A program made the position numbers and the translations under genes. From contig NZ_VFOK01000001.1 of the NCBI RefSeq assembly GCF_006716095.1, forward strand, positions 1,705,375-1,769,374: DNA of 64,000 nt, in the 5' to 3' direction. The notes beneath the pieces were generated by a model. The model searched no databases. It had not been told where the DNA came from and saw nothing but the letters and a program-made list of their open reading frames with translations. This document shows positions 45,105 through 55,925 of this stretch, in pieces. Position 1 is the first letter of the stretch; each line of letters begins with the position of its first letter. Origin of the DNA: Barrientosiimonas humi. GTDB lineage: Bacteria > Actinomycetota > Actinomycetes > Actinomycetales > Dermatophilaceae.

Positions 45105-46183
45105 CCGCCCTGGCGACGGAGGCGGCCGGGCGGGTGCTCCCCGTCCTGCTCTTCCTGCTCGCCATCACCGTCGTGGCCGAGATCGCAACGCTCGCAGGCG
45201 TGTTCGATGTCGCCGCACACCGGGCGGCACGGGCCGGGCGCGGCCGGACCTGGCTGCTGTGGCTGCTCGTCGTCGTGCTGTCCACGGTCAGCACCGTCCT
45301 GCTCAGTCTCGACACGACCGCGGTGCTCCTCACCCCCGTCGTGATCGCCGTCGCCCGCCAGCTGCGCCTGCCGGCGCTGCCGTTCGCCATGACGACGGTG
45401 TGGCTGGCCAACACCGCCTCGCTGCTCCTCCCGGTCTCCAACCTCACGAACCTGCTGGCGCTGCACCGCTTCCAGGAGCTCGGGCTCGGCACCCACGAGT
45501 ACCTCGCGCTGGCCTGGGCGCCGGCGCTGGCGGCGGTGGTCGCGACCGTGGTGGCGCTCGCGGTGCTCTTCCGCCACGAGCTGTCCGGGCGCTACGCCCT
45601 CGCCCCGCCCGCCGGGGAGCACGACCGGTGGCTCCTGGCCGGCAGCACCGGCGTGCTGGTCGCGCTCGCCGCCGCGGTGGTGGCCGGGGTGCCACCGGCG
45701 GCGGCCGCCACGGCCGCGGCGGTCGCACTCGTGGTGCTGACGGCGTGGCGCGACGCTGCCCTGCTCCCCCAGGTGCAGCTGCCCTGGCGGATGATCGGGC
45801 TCACCGGCGTCCTGCTGCTCCTCGTCCTGGTCGTGGCGCAGACCGCTCCGGTGGAGACGCTCACCCGGCACCTGTCCGACGCGCCCCTGTGGCAGGTGCC
45901 GGCGGTCGCCGCGCTCCTCGCCAACGGGGTCAACAACCTTCCCGCCTACCTCGCGCTCGAGCCCGCGCTCGACCACGACCCGACCCGGCTGATGGCGCTG
46001 CTGATCGGCACCAACGTCGGCCCGCTGATCACCCTGCACGCCTCGCTGGCGACGCTGCTGTGGCGCGACCGCTGCCGCCGCGCCGGCGTGGTGGTCGAGG
46101 CTCGCGCGTTCGCCGCCCGTTCGGCCCTGGTCGTGGGTCTAGCCGTCGCGAGCGCGACCGCCGCTCTGCTGCTGCGGACCTGA
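45101..46183 (+). CDS. SLC13/ArsB-type ion permease
   Basis: A 360-residue membrane protein with about ten hydrophobic segments. The repeated family motifs are VLLSLDTTAVLLTPVVIAVA in the first half and AALLANGVNNLPAYLALEPA in the second, matching the ArsB/NhaD (ion transporter) superfamily. GTG 45101 overlaps the yaaA stop (4 bases). It could export arsenite or move Na+ or dicarboxylates; no arsR or arsC is nearby, so the ion is not predictable. It is convergent with the cation diffusion facilitator. Confidence 0.85.
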   Translation: MTALATEAAGRVLPVLLFLLAITVVAEIATLAGVFDVAAHRAARAGRGRTWLLWLLVVVLSTVSTVLLSLDTTAVLLTPVVIAVARQLRLPALPFAMTTVWLANTASLLLPVSNLTNLLALHRFQELGLGTHEYLALAWAPALAAVVATVVALAVLFRHELSGRYALAPPAGEHDRWLLAGSTGVLVALAAAVVAGVPPAAAATAAAVALVVLTAWRDAALLPQVQLPWRMIGLTGVLLLLVLVVAQTAPVETLTRHLSDAPLWQVPAVAALLANGVNNLPAYLALEPALDHDPTRLMALLIGTNVGPLITLHASLATLLWRDRCRRAGVVVEARAFAARSALVVGLAVASATAALLLRT

Positions 46184-46212
46184 GGCGCCGCGACCTGCGC
46201 GGGCAGCCTCAG
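46180..46212. terminator. Shared hairpin over both stop codons (permease/CDF)
   Basis: CTGAGGC (46180-46186) and GCCTCAG (46206-46212) pair perfectly. The loop can pair further (GCCGCG with CGCGGGC, one bulge). Both convergent TGA stops are inside the arms. Confidence 0.65.
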
Positions 46213-47180
46213 GGGCGCGGCGGGCGCGGCAGCGCGGGCATCCCCGGCGTCGACAGCGTGAGCACCGCCTGGTCGACGAACTGCACCGCGGTGAGCTCCT
46301 GCTCCACCCGGTTGACCACGGCAGCGACCTCGTCCTCCGACCGGTTGCCGGTGAGGTCGACCGCCGCGATGAGCAGCACCCGCGCCGGCCCGACGAACTC
46401 GGGGTGGACGAACGTGACCTTCTCGATCTCGGGGTTGTCGTACAGCGCGCGCAGCATGTTCTCGCGCACCGCCGGCAGCACCGGCTGACCGACGAGGAAG
46501 TCGAGGTTGCGGCGGATCAGGAAGACCGCCATCACCCCGAGCAGCAGGCCGACCGCGATCGAGCCGAGCGCGTCGTAGACCGGGTCGCCGGTGATCTGGT
46601 GCAGCGCCAGCCCGGCACCGGCGAGCAGCAGACCGATCAGCGCCGAGGCGTCCTCGACGAACACCGCGCGCAGCGTGGGGTTGGAGGTGCGCTCGATGAA
46701 CCGCAGCGGGCGCAGCCCCATCTTCGCCCCGTCGGTGCGCGCCTGCCGCACCGCCTGCCGGAACGAGGTGCCCTCGAGCACGAACGCGATGGCGAGCACG
46801 ACGTACGCGACGAGGTAGTCGGTGTCGCCCGTCTCCGGCGCGTCCAGCGACGTGATGCCGTGCCACACCGACACGCCGGCACCGGCGACGAACAGGCCGA
46901 ACGCCGCGAACATCGACCAGACGTACGCCGCCCGCCCGTAGCCGTACGGGTGCAGCTTGTCGCTCGGCCGCTGGGAGGTCCGCTCGGCGATGAGCAGGAA
47001 GACCTCGTTGCCGGTGTCGGCCCAGGAGTGCGCGGCCTCGGCGACCATCGAGGCCGACCCGGTGATCAGGGCGGCGACCGACTTGGCGACCGCGATCAGC
47101 GCGTTGGCGGCGAGCGCCACGAGCACCGTCAGCAGGCTGGCCGGCTTCGGCGCGGCGGCCGCCGCGGCCTGGTCAGGCAT
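46209..47180 (-). CDS. Cation diffusion facilitator (zinc/iron efflux)
   Basis: A 323-residue CDF-family antiporter. Six membrane segments are visible. The transport site lies in SMVAEAAHSWADTGNEVFLL (His and Asp of the HxxxD type) in segment 2, and VFVEDASALIGLLLAGAGL in segment 5 (ED in place of the usual HxxxD). LHPYGYGRAAYVWSMF is the typical inter-helix loop. A C-terminal cytoplasmic domain (VTFVHPEFVGPARVLLIAAV) completes it. The start overlaps the RNase H gene's end by 8 bases. It likely exports Zn2+, Fe2+ or Mn2+. Confidence 0.9.
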   Translation of the reverse strand: MPDQAAAAAAPKPASLLTVLVALAANALIAVAKSVAALITGSASMVAEAAHSWADTGNEVFLLIAERTSQRPSDKLHPYGYGRAAYVWSMFAAFGLFVAGAGVSVWHGITSLDAPETGDTDYLVAYVVLAIAFVLEGTSFRQAVRQARTDGAKMGLRPLRFIERTSNPTLRAVFVEDASALIGLLLAGAGLALHQITGDPVYDALGSIAVGLLLGVMAVFLIRRNLDFLVGQPVLPAVRENMLRALYDNPEIEKVTFVHPEFVGPARVLLIAAVDLTGNRSEDEVAAVVNRVEQELTAVQFVDQAVLTLSTPGMPALPRPPRP

Positions 47181-48381
47181 CCCCGTGGTGGTGCGTGTCG
47201 TTGGTGAACGCGACCGACATGACGCCGTCGGCCCAGACCTCGACGCCGGTCAGCGAGGCCGGCGCCGCCGCCAGGCGCCAGGAGCGCTCGGTCGTGAGGC
47301 CGAGCACGTGCTGCAGCACGACCATGATGGGTTTGCGGTGCGTGGCGACCACGACGGTGCCGCCAGGCCCGGCGAGCTCGACCGCCCGCTCGAACGCCGC
47401 GACCACCCGCTCGGCCAGCTGCCCGTGCGACTCGCCGCCCTCGACCGAGAAGTCGTCCTCGACGCGCATCTGCTGCAGCTGCTCGGGGAAGGCCGTGACC
47501 AGGTCGCGCATGCTCATGCCGTCCCAGTGACCGAACGCCTGCTCGTCCCAGTCGGCGTCGACGGTGGTGGGCACGCCGAGCGCGTCGGCGACGGCACCAC
47601 CGGTCTCCTTGGCCCGCGCGAGCGAGGACGTCACGACGTGCACGCCGTCGACGCCCGCGACCCGCTCGGCCACGCCCTGCGCCGCCCGCTTCGCCTGCGC
47701 GACGCCGCGCTCGCTGAGGCTCGGGTCGGCGCCGCCGCGGCCGTCGAGGCGCCCCTGCTCGGTGAACGACGTGACGCCGTGCCGCACGAGCAGGATGCGC
47801 GCCGGCTTCCCGGCGTCCGGCGGGCTCGCCGGGCTCTCGTCGGTCGAGAGCACCACCTGCTCGGCGACCTCGACCACGGCCGGTTCGGCGGGCGGGGAGT
47901 CGCTCGAGTCCGCTTGTGCCCCCACCGATCCCGACGTACGCCAGTGGTCGCGTCGGACGGTCTCGCCGTCCATCCCGTCGTTGGACAACGCGTCGGCCAC
48001 CGCGTTGTCGGCGCGCGGGATCCAGGCGTAGTCCACGCTCCCGCCGGCCTGCTCGATCCGGGTCGCGAGCTCGCGCGCCTCGATCGCGAGCCGGCGCATG
48101 TCGGCGTGCTTGATCTTCCACCGGCCGGCCATCTGCTCCACGACCAGCTTGGAGTCCATCCGCACCTCGACGTCGGCGCCGGGCTCGATCTCCAGCACCG
48201 CCTCGAGGCCGGCGATCAGGCCGGAGTACTCCGCGACGTTGTTGCTCGCCTTCCCCAGCGGCGCGGCCCGCTCGGCGAGCAGGTCACCGGTCTGCAGGTC
48301 GCGCACCACCGCGCCGTAGCCGGCCACCCCCGGGTTGCCCCGCGAGCCGCCGTCGGCCTCGACGCCCAGCCGGCGGCTCAC
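47173..48381 (-). CDS. Bifunctional RNase HI / acid phosphatase
   Basis: A 402-residue fusion as in Rv2228c. Residues 1-130 form RNase HI: Asp in GVEADGGSRGNPG, Glu in NNVAEYSGLIAGLE, Asp in VRMDSKLVVEQM and Asp in DNAVADALSN. An acidic linker follows, then at about residue 200 a histidine phosphatase: LLVRHGVTSFTEQGRLDG (RHG), SSLARAKETGGAVADAL and TVVVATHRKPIMVVL (second His). The phosphatase may act on alpha-ribazole phosphate (CobC-like), the RNase on RNA:DNA hybrids. GTG 48381 overlaps the upstream stop (GTGA). Confidence 0.93.
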   Translation of the reverse strand: MSRRLGVEADGGSRGNPGVAGYGAVVRDLQTGDLLAERAAPLGKASNNVAEYSGLIAGLEAVLEIEPGADVEVRMDSKLVVEQMAGRWKIKHADMRRLAIEARELATRIEQAGGSVDYAWIPRADNAVADALSNDGMDGETVRRDHWRTSGSVGAQADSSDSPPAEPAVVEVAEQVVLSTDESPASPPDAGKPARILLVRHGVTSFTEQGRLDGRGGADPSLSERGVAQAKRAAQGVAERVAGVDGVHVVTSSLARAKETGGAVADALGVPTTVDADWDEQAFGHWDGMSMRDLVTAFPEQLQQMRVEDDFSVEGGESHGQLAERVVAAFERAVELAGPGGTVVVATHRKPIMVVLQHVLGLTTERSWRLAAAPASLTGVEVWADGVMSVAFTNDTHHHGDA

Positions 48382-49118
48382 AGCCCCGACTCGGCCGTGC
48401 GCACCAGGATGCGACCGCACTCCTCGTGCCGCAGCACCTCGTCCTCGGGCGCGTTGCGGATCGCCGTGAGGTCGGCCGGCGTGAGCTCCAGGTGGCAGCC
48501 GTCGCAGCGGCGCTGCAGCAGCGCGGCCGCCCCGACCCCGCCGTGCTGGGCCCGCACCCGCTCGTAGAGCCCCAGCAGGTCCTCGCCCAGACCCGGCGCC
48601 AGCTGCTCGCGGTCGCGCTGCACCTGCGAGCGCTCGCGCTCGATCTCCTGCAGCGCCTCGTCACGCTCGGCGCCGAGGTCGCGCACGTCGCCCTCGGCGT
48701 CGGACAGCGACGTCTCCTTCACGCCCAGGTCCGCGCGCAGCGACTCGGCACGCTCCATGACCTCCAGCTCGACGTCCTCCAGCTCGGACTGCCGCCGGGC
48801 CAGCGCCTGCTGCTCGTGCTGCATCGCCTGCAGCTCCTTGGCGCTGCCCTGGCCGCTGTCGAGGCGCTGGGTGTTGCGCGCGGCGCGGTCACGCACCAGC
48901 TGCACGTCCTGGTCGGCCTTGCTGATCTCGCGGTCGACGTCGCCGACAGCGGTGCGCGCGAGCACGACCTCCTCCTCCAGCGACGAGCGACGCTTCTCGG
49001 CGTCGGCGAGCCGGGTCAGCACCGGCATGGTGCGCTCGCGGTGGGCGAGCTGGTCGAGCCGCGTGTCGAGCTTCTGCAGGTCGAGCAGACGCCACTGGCG
49101 GGTCAGGTCGGCTTTCAG
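48378..49118 (-). CDS. Coiled-coil zinc-ribbon protein, probable CTG start
   Basis: A 246-residue protein of the CT398/C4 zinc-ribbon family. Residues 10-190 are one long charged coiled coil (RLADAEKRRSSLEEEVVLAR, LQAMQHEQQALARRQSELED). The C-terminus has RRCDGCHLELTPADL and LRHEECGRILVR, four Cys for one zinc. Homologues begin M-K-A-D; here LKADLTRQWRLLDLQ begins with CTG at 49118, with GGAGG six bases upstream and a 4-base CTGA overlap with the Nif3 stop. It is commonly next to Nif3 and RNase H genes; proposed to bind nucleic acid, role unproven. Confidence 0.86.
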   Translation of the reverse strand: MKADLTRQWRLLDLQKLDTRLDQLAHRERTMPVLTRLADAEKRRSSLEEEVVLARTAVGDVDREISKADQDVQLVRDRAARNTQRLDSGQGSAKELQAMQHEQQALARRQSELEDVELEVMERAESLRADLGVKETSLSDAEGDVRDLGAERDEALQEIERERSQVQRDREQLAPGLGEDLLGLYERVRAQHGGVGAAALLQRRCDGCHLELTPADLTAIRNAPEDEVLRHEECGRILVRTAESGL

Positions 49119-49996
49119 CGGGGGCCTCCGGTCTGGTCGTCTCGGGTCGTCCGGGGATCGCCGCTCGGCACGAGGAAGTCCCACGGGTCGGTGCGGCGCT
49201 GCGACACCTCGATCTCCACGCTATCCGCCGCGGCGCCGAGCGCACCGGCGATCCGCTCACGGGCGCCCTCCAGCCACAGCCACTCGGTGGCCCAGTGGCC
49301 GGCGTCGATCAGGAACGGCGTCCCGCCCCGGGCCTCCTCCCGCGCCTCGAGCGCGGGGTGGTGGCGCAGGTCGGCGGTGACGTAGACGTCCGCCCCGCTC
49401 GCGCGTACGGCGTCGAAGGCACCGTCGCCCGCGCCCCCGTGCACCGCCACCCGCCGCACGGTCGCGTCGGGGTCGCCGGCAACGCGCAGACCCACCGGCG
49501 CGGCCGGGAGCCGTCCGGCGAGCTGCTCGGCAAAAGCCTTGAGGCTCAACGGTTCTCGCAAGTCACCCACGATGCCCAGCGGCTGGTCGTCCTCGTACGT
49601 CAGCGGCTCGCCGGCCACGACGCCCGCGGCGTCGGCGAGGGCGTGGTTCACCCCCGGGTCGGCCACGTCGGCGTTGGTGTGCGCGACGTACAGCGCCAGG
49701 TCGGCCACCACGAGCGCCGTCACCGCCGCGCCCTTGGCCGAGGTCGTCGCCACCGAGTGCACGCCGCGGAGCAGCAGCGGGTGGTGGGTGATCAGCAGGT
49801 CGACGCCGGCCGCGCGGGCGTCCTCGATGACCGCCAGGGTCGGGTCGACCGCGAGCATGATGCGCTGCACCGGCTGCTCCGGGTCGCCGCTCACCAGACC
49901 CACCTGGTCCCACGACTGGGCGGTCTGCTGCGGGTAGAGCTGGTCCAGGACGGCCACGACGTCCGCGAGCCGAGGGTCAACGGGCGGGGTGTTCAC
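49115..49996 (-). CDS. Nif3-like dinuclear metal-centre protein
   Basis: A 293-residue Nif3/YbgI (NGG1-interacting factor 3) protein. Metal-binding pieces are LLITHHPLLLRGVHSV near residue 65, VAHTNADVADPGVNHALAD, and the C-terminal IDAGHWATEWLWLEGARERI (His and Glu). It forms hexameric rings with two metals per subunit. Its role is debated; a GTP cyclohydrolase-like activity has been proposed. GTG 49996 lies two bases from the 3' end of a tRNA-Val, so tRNA processing would leave an almost leaderless mRNA. No ribosome site is seen. Confidence 0.92.
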   Translation of the reverse strand: MNTPPVDPRLADVVAVLDQLYPQQTAQSWDQVGLVSGDPEQPVQRIMLAVDPTLAVIEDARAAGVDLLITHHPLLLRGVHSVATTSAKGAAVTALVVADLALYVAHTNADVADPGVNHALADAAGVVAGEPLTYEDDQPLGIVGDLREPLSLKAFAEQLAGRLPAAPVGLRVAGDPDATVRRVAVHGGAGDGAFDAVRASGADVYVTADLRHHPALEAREEARGGTPFLIDAGHWATEWLWLEGARERIAGALGAAADSVEIEVSQRRTDPWDFLVPSGDPRTTRDDQTGGPR

Positions 49997-49997
49997 G

Positions 49998-50070
49998 TGG
50001 GCCCGGCCGGGATCGAACCGACGACCTACGCGGTGTAAACGCGGCGCTCTACCAGCTGAGCTACAGGCCC
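49998..50070 (-). tRNA. tRNA-Val (anticodon TAC)
   Basis: 73 bases from 50070 to 49998. Acceptor GGGCCTG/CGGGCCC, D stem GCTC/GAGC, anticodon loop TTTACAC (TAC, reading GUA and related Val codons), T arm GTCGG-TTCGATC-CCGGC, discriminator A. The 27:43 position is a C-U mismatch. CCA is not encoded. It is immediately upstream of and likely cotranscribed with the Nif3 gene. Confidence 0.95.
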
Positions 50071-50081
50071 TGGACGTTCTT

Positions 50082-50214
50082 TGTCGCATCTCCTCCTCCG
50101 GCCGGGCTCGCAGGCTCACCCGGTCGGCATCGTCGTTGCGACGTTCAGTCTCTGTCGCAGCTCCTCCTCCGCCCGGGCTCGCAGGCTCACCCGGTCGGCA
50201 TCGTCGTTGCGACG
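50082..50214. repeat. Two 62-bp direct repeats, 71 bases apart
   Basis: Units 50082-50143 and 50153-50214 both run from TGTCGCA to GTTGCGACG, nearly identical. Each has GTCGCA near its start and TGCGAC near its end, so each can fold on itself. The shared core is GCTCGCAGGCTCACCCGGTC. They lie directly upstream of the tRNA-Val gene on its 5' side. A partial relative is at 63389-63424. Confidence 0.85.
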
Positions 50215-50255
50215 CCGTGGATCCTACGCACTCGCCGGACCCAGGACGAACTTGC

Positions 50256-50957
50256 TCAGTCCGTCGGCACGGCGGACTGATCGACGCAGAGCACTCCCCG
50301 GTTGCCGTCCTGGTCGGCGATCACGGTGAGACCGTCGCTGTCGTCGACGACCGTGCCGCCCGCGGCGACGGCGGCGTCGATGCGCGACCGCGCGGTCTCG
50401 GGCGCGACGTAGACCTCGACGTGGAACCGCGCGTCCGCCGACCCGCCCTCCTCGAGGTCGCCGAACCACAGGTTGGGCACCCGCCCGGTGGCGTCGCGCA
50501 CCTCCTCGCCCGGCGTCCCCCTCCCCTGGGCGTCGGCGTCGCCGGTCAGCAGCGCCGCCCAGACCGGGGCGACGGTCGCGGCGGCGGCCGTGTCGAGCCC
50601 GAGCTCGGCCTCGCTCACCGCGGCCGGGTCGGGCGCCAGCCCCTGGTCGGCGGCGAGCTGAGAGATGCGCCGGGCGAGGTCGACGTCCTGCTGGGTCACC
50701 CACTCGACGACGTGCTCGGTGCCGTCGTCCGCGCGGTAGACCGCGTCGTCGCTGACCAGCTCCAGGTCGACGTGCCCCGGGCCCATCGCGACCTTCGGGT
50801 GGTGGCCCACCGTGTCGCCGACCTTGCCCACCGCCGCGAGGAACCGGACACCGGTCCCGAAGTCGGCGACGAGATACCGCGCGTGCAGACCCTGCGCCAG
50901 CTTGCGCCAGTCGGCGAGGCCGGCGGCCGCGATCTGTTCACCCCGAAGCAGGTCCAT
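50256..50957 (-). CDS. Pterin-4a-carbinolamine dehydratase-like / VOC-domain fusion
   Basis: A 233-residue protein. The first half matches the PCD/DCoH fold: LADWRKLAQGLHARYLVADF, the HHP site in DTVGHHPKVAMGPG and VTQQDVDLARRISQLAADQG. The second half (about 120-233) is a glyoxalase-like VOC domain: LWFGDLEEGGSADARFHVEV, a short-helix core and TVIADQDGNRGVLCVDQ. It may recycle a pterin or be a repurposed binding protein; no aromatic hydroxylase is nearby. ATG 50957 has TAGCGT seven bases upstream. It is not cotranscribed with AhpE, which ends 91 bases before it on the same strand. Confidence 0.8.
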   Translation of the reverse strand: MDLLRGEQIAAAGLADWRKLAQGLHARYLVADFGTGVRFLAAVGKVGDTVGHHPKVAMGPGHVDLELVSDDAVYRADDGTEHVVEWVTQQDVDLARRISQLAADQGLAPDPAAVSEAELGLDTAAAATVAPVWAALLTGDADAQGRGTPGEEVRDATGRVPNLWFGDLEEGGSADARFHVEVYVAPETARSRIDAAVAAGGTVVDDSDGLTVIADQDGNRGVLCVDQSAVPTD

Positions 50958-50964
50958 GGCCTCG

Positions 50965-50970
50965 ACGCTA
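50965..50970 (-). promoter_or_regulatory. -10-like element of the PCD/VOC gene
   Basis: TAGCGT on the minus strand, seven bases before ATG 50957. Confidence 0.45.
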
Positions 50971-51047
50971 GCGGCGCCGACCGCCCCGGCGCGCCGGATT
51001 GGCGAGGCTCCCGGCGAGGCGCAAGAACGGCGCGGAGCCGCCGGGGC

Positions 51048-51506
51048 CTACTGCAGCGCCTGCTCGAACGAGGCGAGGTCGCGAGCCTCGCCCGGCCCGT
51101 TGACCAGCGACCACCGGACCGTGCCGTCGGTGCCGATCAGGAACGTGCCGCGGATGGCCATCCCGGCCGCGTCGTCGAACACGCCGTACGCCTGCGCCAC
51201 CTGGCCGTGCGGCCAGAAGTCGGACAGCAGCGGGAAGTCGTACCCCTCCTGGTCGGCCCAGGCCTTGAGCGAGAACATCGGGTCGCAGGAGATCGCGACC
51301 GTCTGCACCCGGTCGTTGCTGAACCGGGTGAGGTCGTCGCGCACCGAGCACAGCTCGCCGGTGCAGATGCCGGAGAAGGCGAACGGGTAGAAGACCAGCA
51401 GCACGGCGCGCTCGGCGCGCAGGTCGCGCAGCGAGGTCTCCTGGCCGAACTGGTCCTTGAGCGTGAAGTCGGGCGCGCTCGCGCCCACGGTGACCGGCTC
51501 GCTCAT
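51048..51506 (-). CDS. ahpE: Peroxiredoxin, AhpE type
   Basis: A 152-residue thiol peroxidase. The peroxidatic Cys48 is in FYPFAFSGICTGELCSV, with the family's P-x-x-x-(S/T)-x-x-C pattern, and a second Cys is at 53. The conserved Arg is probably in GMAIRGTFLIG. Start ATG 51506 overlaps the DUF3052 stop (ATGA), so the two are co-translated. It reduces hydroperoxides, probably with mycoredoxin or thioredoxin as donor. The DUF3052-ahpE pair is divergent from aceE, the arrangement I recall from other actinobacteria. Confidence 0.93.
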   Translation of the reverse strand: MSEPVTVGASAPDFTLKDQFGQETSLRDLRAERAVLLVFYPFAFSGICTGELCSVRDDLTRFSNDRVQTVAISCDPMFSLKAWADQEGYDFPLLSDFWPHGQVAQAYGVFDDAAGMAIRGTFLIGTDGTVRWSLVNGPGEARDLASFEQALQ

Positions 51507-51946
51507 CGCTGCTTCGCCGCCCCGCCCTGGACCAGCTTGGTGCCGATCCACTCCTCGCCCGCCTTGCTGGAGGAGGAGGCGTTGAGCCCGGCGGTCTGCG
51601 CGGCTTCCTGGATGTCGCTGGCGTCGACGTGGTCGGGGTGCCCCGCCCGCGGCACCAGCAGGGCGATGAACCCCTTGTCGGCCAGCCCGGCGAGCGCGTC
51701 GACGCAGTCGTCGATCAGGTCGCCGTCGCCGTCGCGCCACCACAGCAGCACGGCGTCGACGACGCCGTCGTAGTCCTCGTCCTCCAGCGGCGAGCCGACG
51801 GCGTCCTCGATCTCCTCGCGCAGCGCCTCGTCGACGTCCTCGTCCCAGCCGAGCTCCTGCACCACCTGGCCCTCGGCGAACCCCAGCCGTGCGGCCGTGG
51901 CTGTGCGGTTGCCGTCGCCGGCGGATCCGTTCCCTTCCTCGGTCAT
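51503..51946 (-). CDS. DUF3052 domain protein
   Basis: A 147-residue acidic protein of the actinobacterial DUF3052 family. Core: TAARLGFAEGQVVQELGWDE, LREEIEDAVGSPLEDEDYDG, VVDAVLLWWRDGDGDLIDD and ALAGLADKGFIALLVPRAGH, ending in the basic SSSSKAGEEWIGTKLVQGG. No enzyme motif, signal or membrane segment is present. It is coupled to ahpE by a 4-base overlap and divergent from aceE. Function is unknown; position suggests a link to pyruvate metabolism or redox defence. Confidence 0.9.
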   Translation of the reverse strand: MTEEGNGSAGDGNRTATAARLGFAEGQVVQELGWDEDVDEALREEIEDAVGSPLEDEDYDGVVDAVLLWWRDGDGDLIDDCVDALAGLADKGFIALLVPRAGHPDHVDASDIQEAAQTAGLNASSSSKAGEEWIGTKLVQGGAAKQR

Positions 51947-52011
51947 GGGTCAGTAGTCCACTAGGAACTCCGCGCCATTGCAACTAGCGGACAGCGCGCG
52001 AGCGCGCGTCG

Positions 52012-52026
52012 GATGGTCGGACCATC
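52012..52026. promoter_or_regulatory. PdhR/GntR-type palindrome upstream of aceE
   Basis: GATGGTC-G-GACCATC is a perfect 7-bp inverted repeat. Its core TGGTcggACCA fits the TGGT-N3-ACCA consensus of PdhR/FadR-type GntR regulators. It lies between DUF3052 and aceE, 110 bases before the aceE start. No such regulator gene is in the window. Confidence 0.55.
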
Positions 52027-52135
52027 GTGCGGACCGTCGTTCCGAGTACTGGTTAGTAACGGGACCCGATTTCACCAGCACCAGGCCGGGGAGCAGACTG
52101 ATCTTTCGTAGGAGCGTCAGAGAGGACGTACGACT

Positions 52136-54888
<2,753 letters not shown>

Positions 54889-54889
<1 letters not shown>

Positions 54890-55920
54890 TGCGGGGCCGG
54901 CGTGAGGCCGGGGAGGACCTCACGCCGGAGGACCTGATCACGGTCGAGCTCGGGCGTGCCCGCAGAAGCGACCCCGGGTACGACGAGGGCGCGGTCGACG
55001 ACCTGCTCGACGACGTCGTGGCCGCGATGCGCGAGGGCAGCCTCACCCCCGGGCAGCTCGCCCGGTGGCGGCAACGGCTGGAGCCGGTGACCCGGCGGCT
55101 TCGTCCCGGCTACGACCGGGGTCAGGTCGACGCGCTGCTCGACCGGCTGCACACGCAGCTCGCCGCGCCGACCCCGCCCGCCGGCGCGCCGACGGCCCCG
55201 GGGCCGAGCGGTGCCGGCATCGGCAACGATCAGGAGGCGGTGGCGCAGCAGTACGCCCGCGAGGACCGCCTCGAGACGCGCCGCAGCGTCTGGCGCGGCA
55301 CGGCCGACGGCACCGACCCGGTGGCGGTGGCGGTCGAGGCGCTCGCCGCGGCGGCGCCGCGCGACCTGCTCGAGATCGGTTGCGGCACCGGCGAGTTCGC
55401 TTCGCGCGTGGCCGCGCGCCTGCCTGGCGCACGGCTCGTCGCGACCGACCAGTCACCCCGCATGGTCGAGCTCGCCGCCCAGCGCGGGCTCGACGCGCGC
55501 CCGGTCGACGCGAGCGAGCTGCCGTTCGGCGACGACGCCTTCGACGCGGTCGCCGCGATGTGGATGCTCTACCACGTGCCCGACCTGGACCGGACGCTCG
55601 CGCAGGTGCGGCGGGTGCTGCGCCCGGACGGGGTGCTGATCGCCATGACGAACGGCGACGGGCACCTCGCCGACCTGCTGACCGCCGCCGGCGGCGAGCC
55701 GATCCGCACCCAGTTCAGCCGCGAGAACGGCGCCACCACGCTGCGGCGCCACTTCGCGCACGTCGAGCAGATCGACTTCGACACCCGCGCGGTCTTCCCC
55801 GACCACGGCGCCGCCCAGGCCTACCTCGCAACGTTCGACCCCGCCCTCGCCGAGCAGCTCCCGCCGTTCGCCGGCGAGGCCGAGTTCGCCGGCGCCGCAA
55901 CGCTGTTCATCGCCACCTGA
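54889..55920 (+). CDS. DivIVA-like repeats fused to SAM methyltransferase
   Basis: A 343-residue protein. The N-terminus has two copies of a DivIVA-type segment: RRSDPGYDEGAVDDLLDDVV (about residue 26) and RRLRPGYDRGQVDALLDRLH (about residue 65), each matching x-R-G-Y-d-x-x-x-V-D-x-x-L-D. After a Pro/Ala linker, residues 120-343 form a methyltransferase: LLEIGCGTGEFASRVAARL, DASELPFGDDAFDAVAAMWM and RRVLRPDGVLIAMTNGD. ATG 54889 overlaps the aceE TGA (TGATG); GTG 54886 is also possible. Translation is coupled to aceE. Acceptor and localisation unknown. Confidence 0.82.
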
Positions 55921-55925
55921 CCCAC

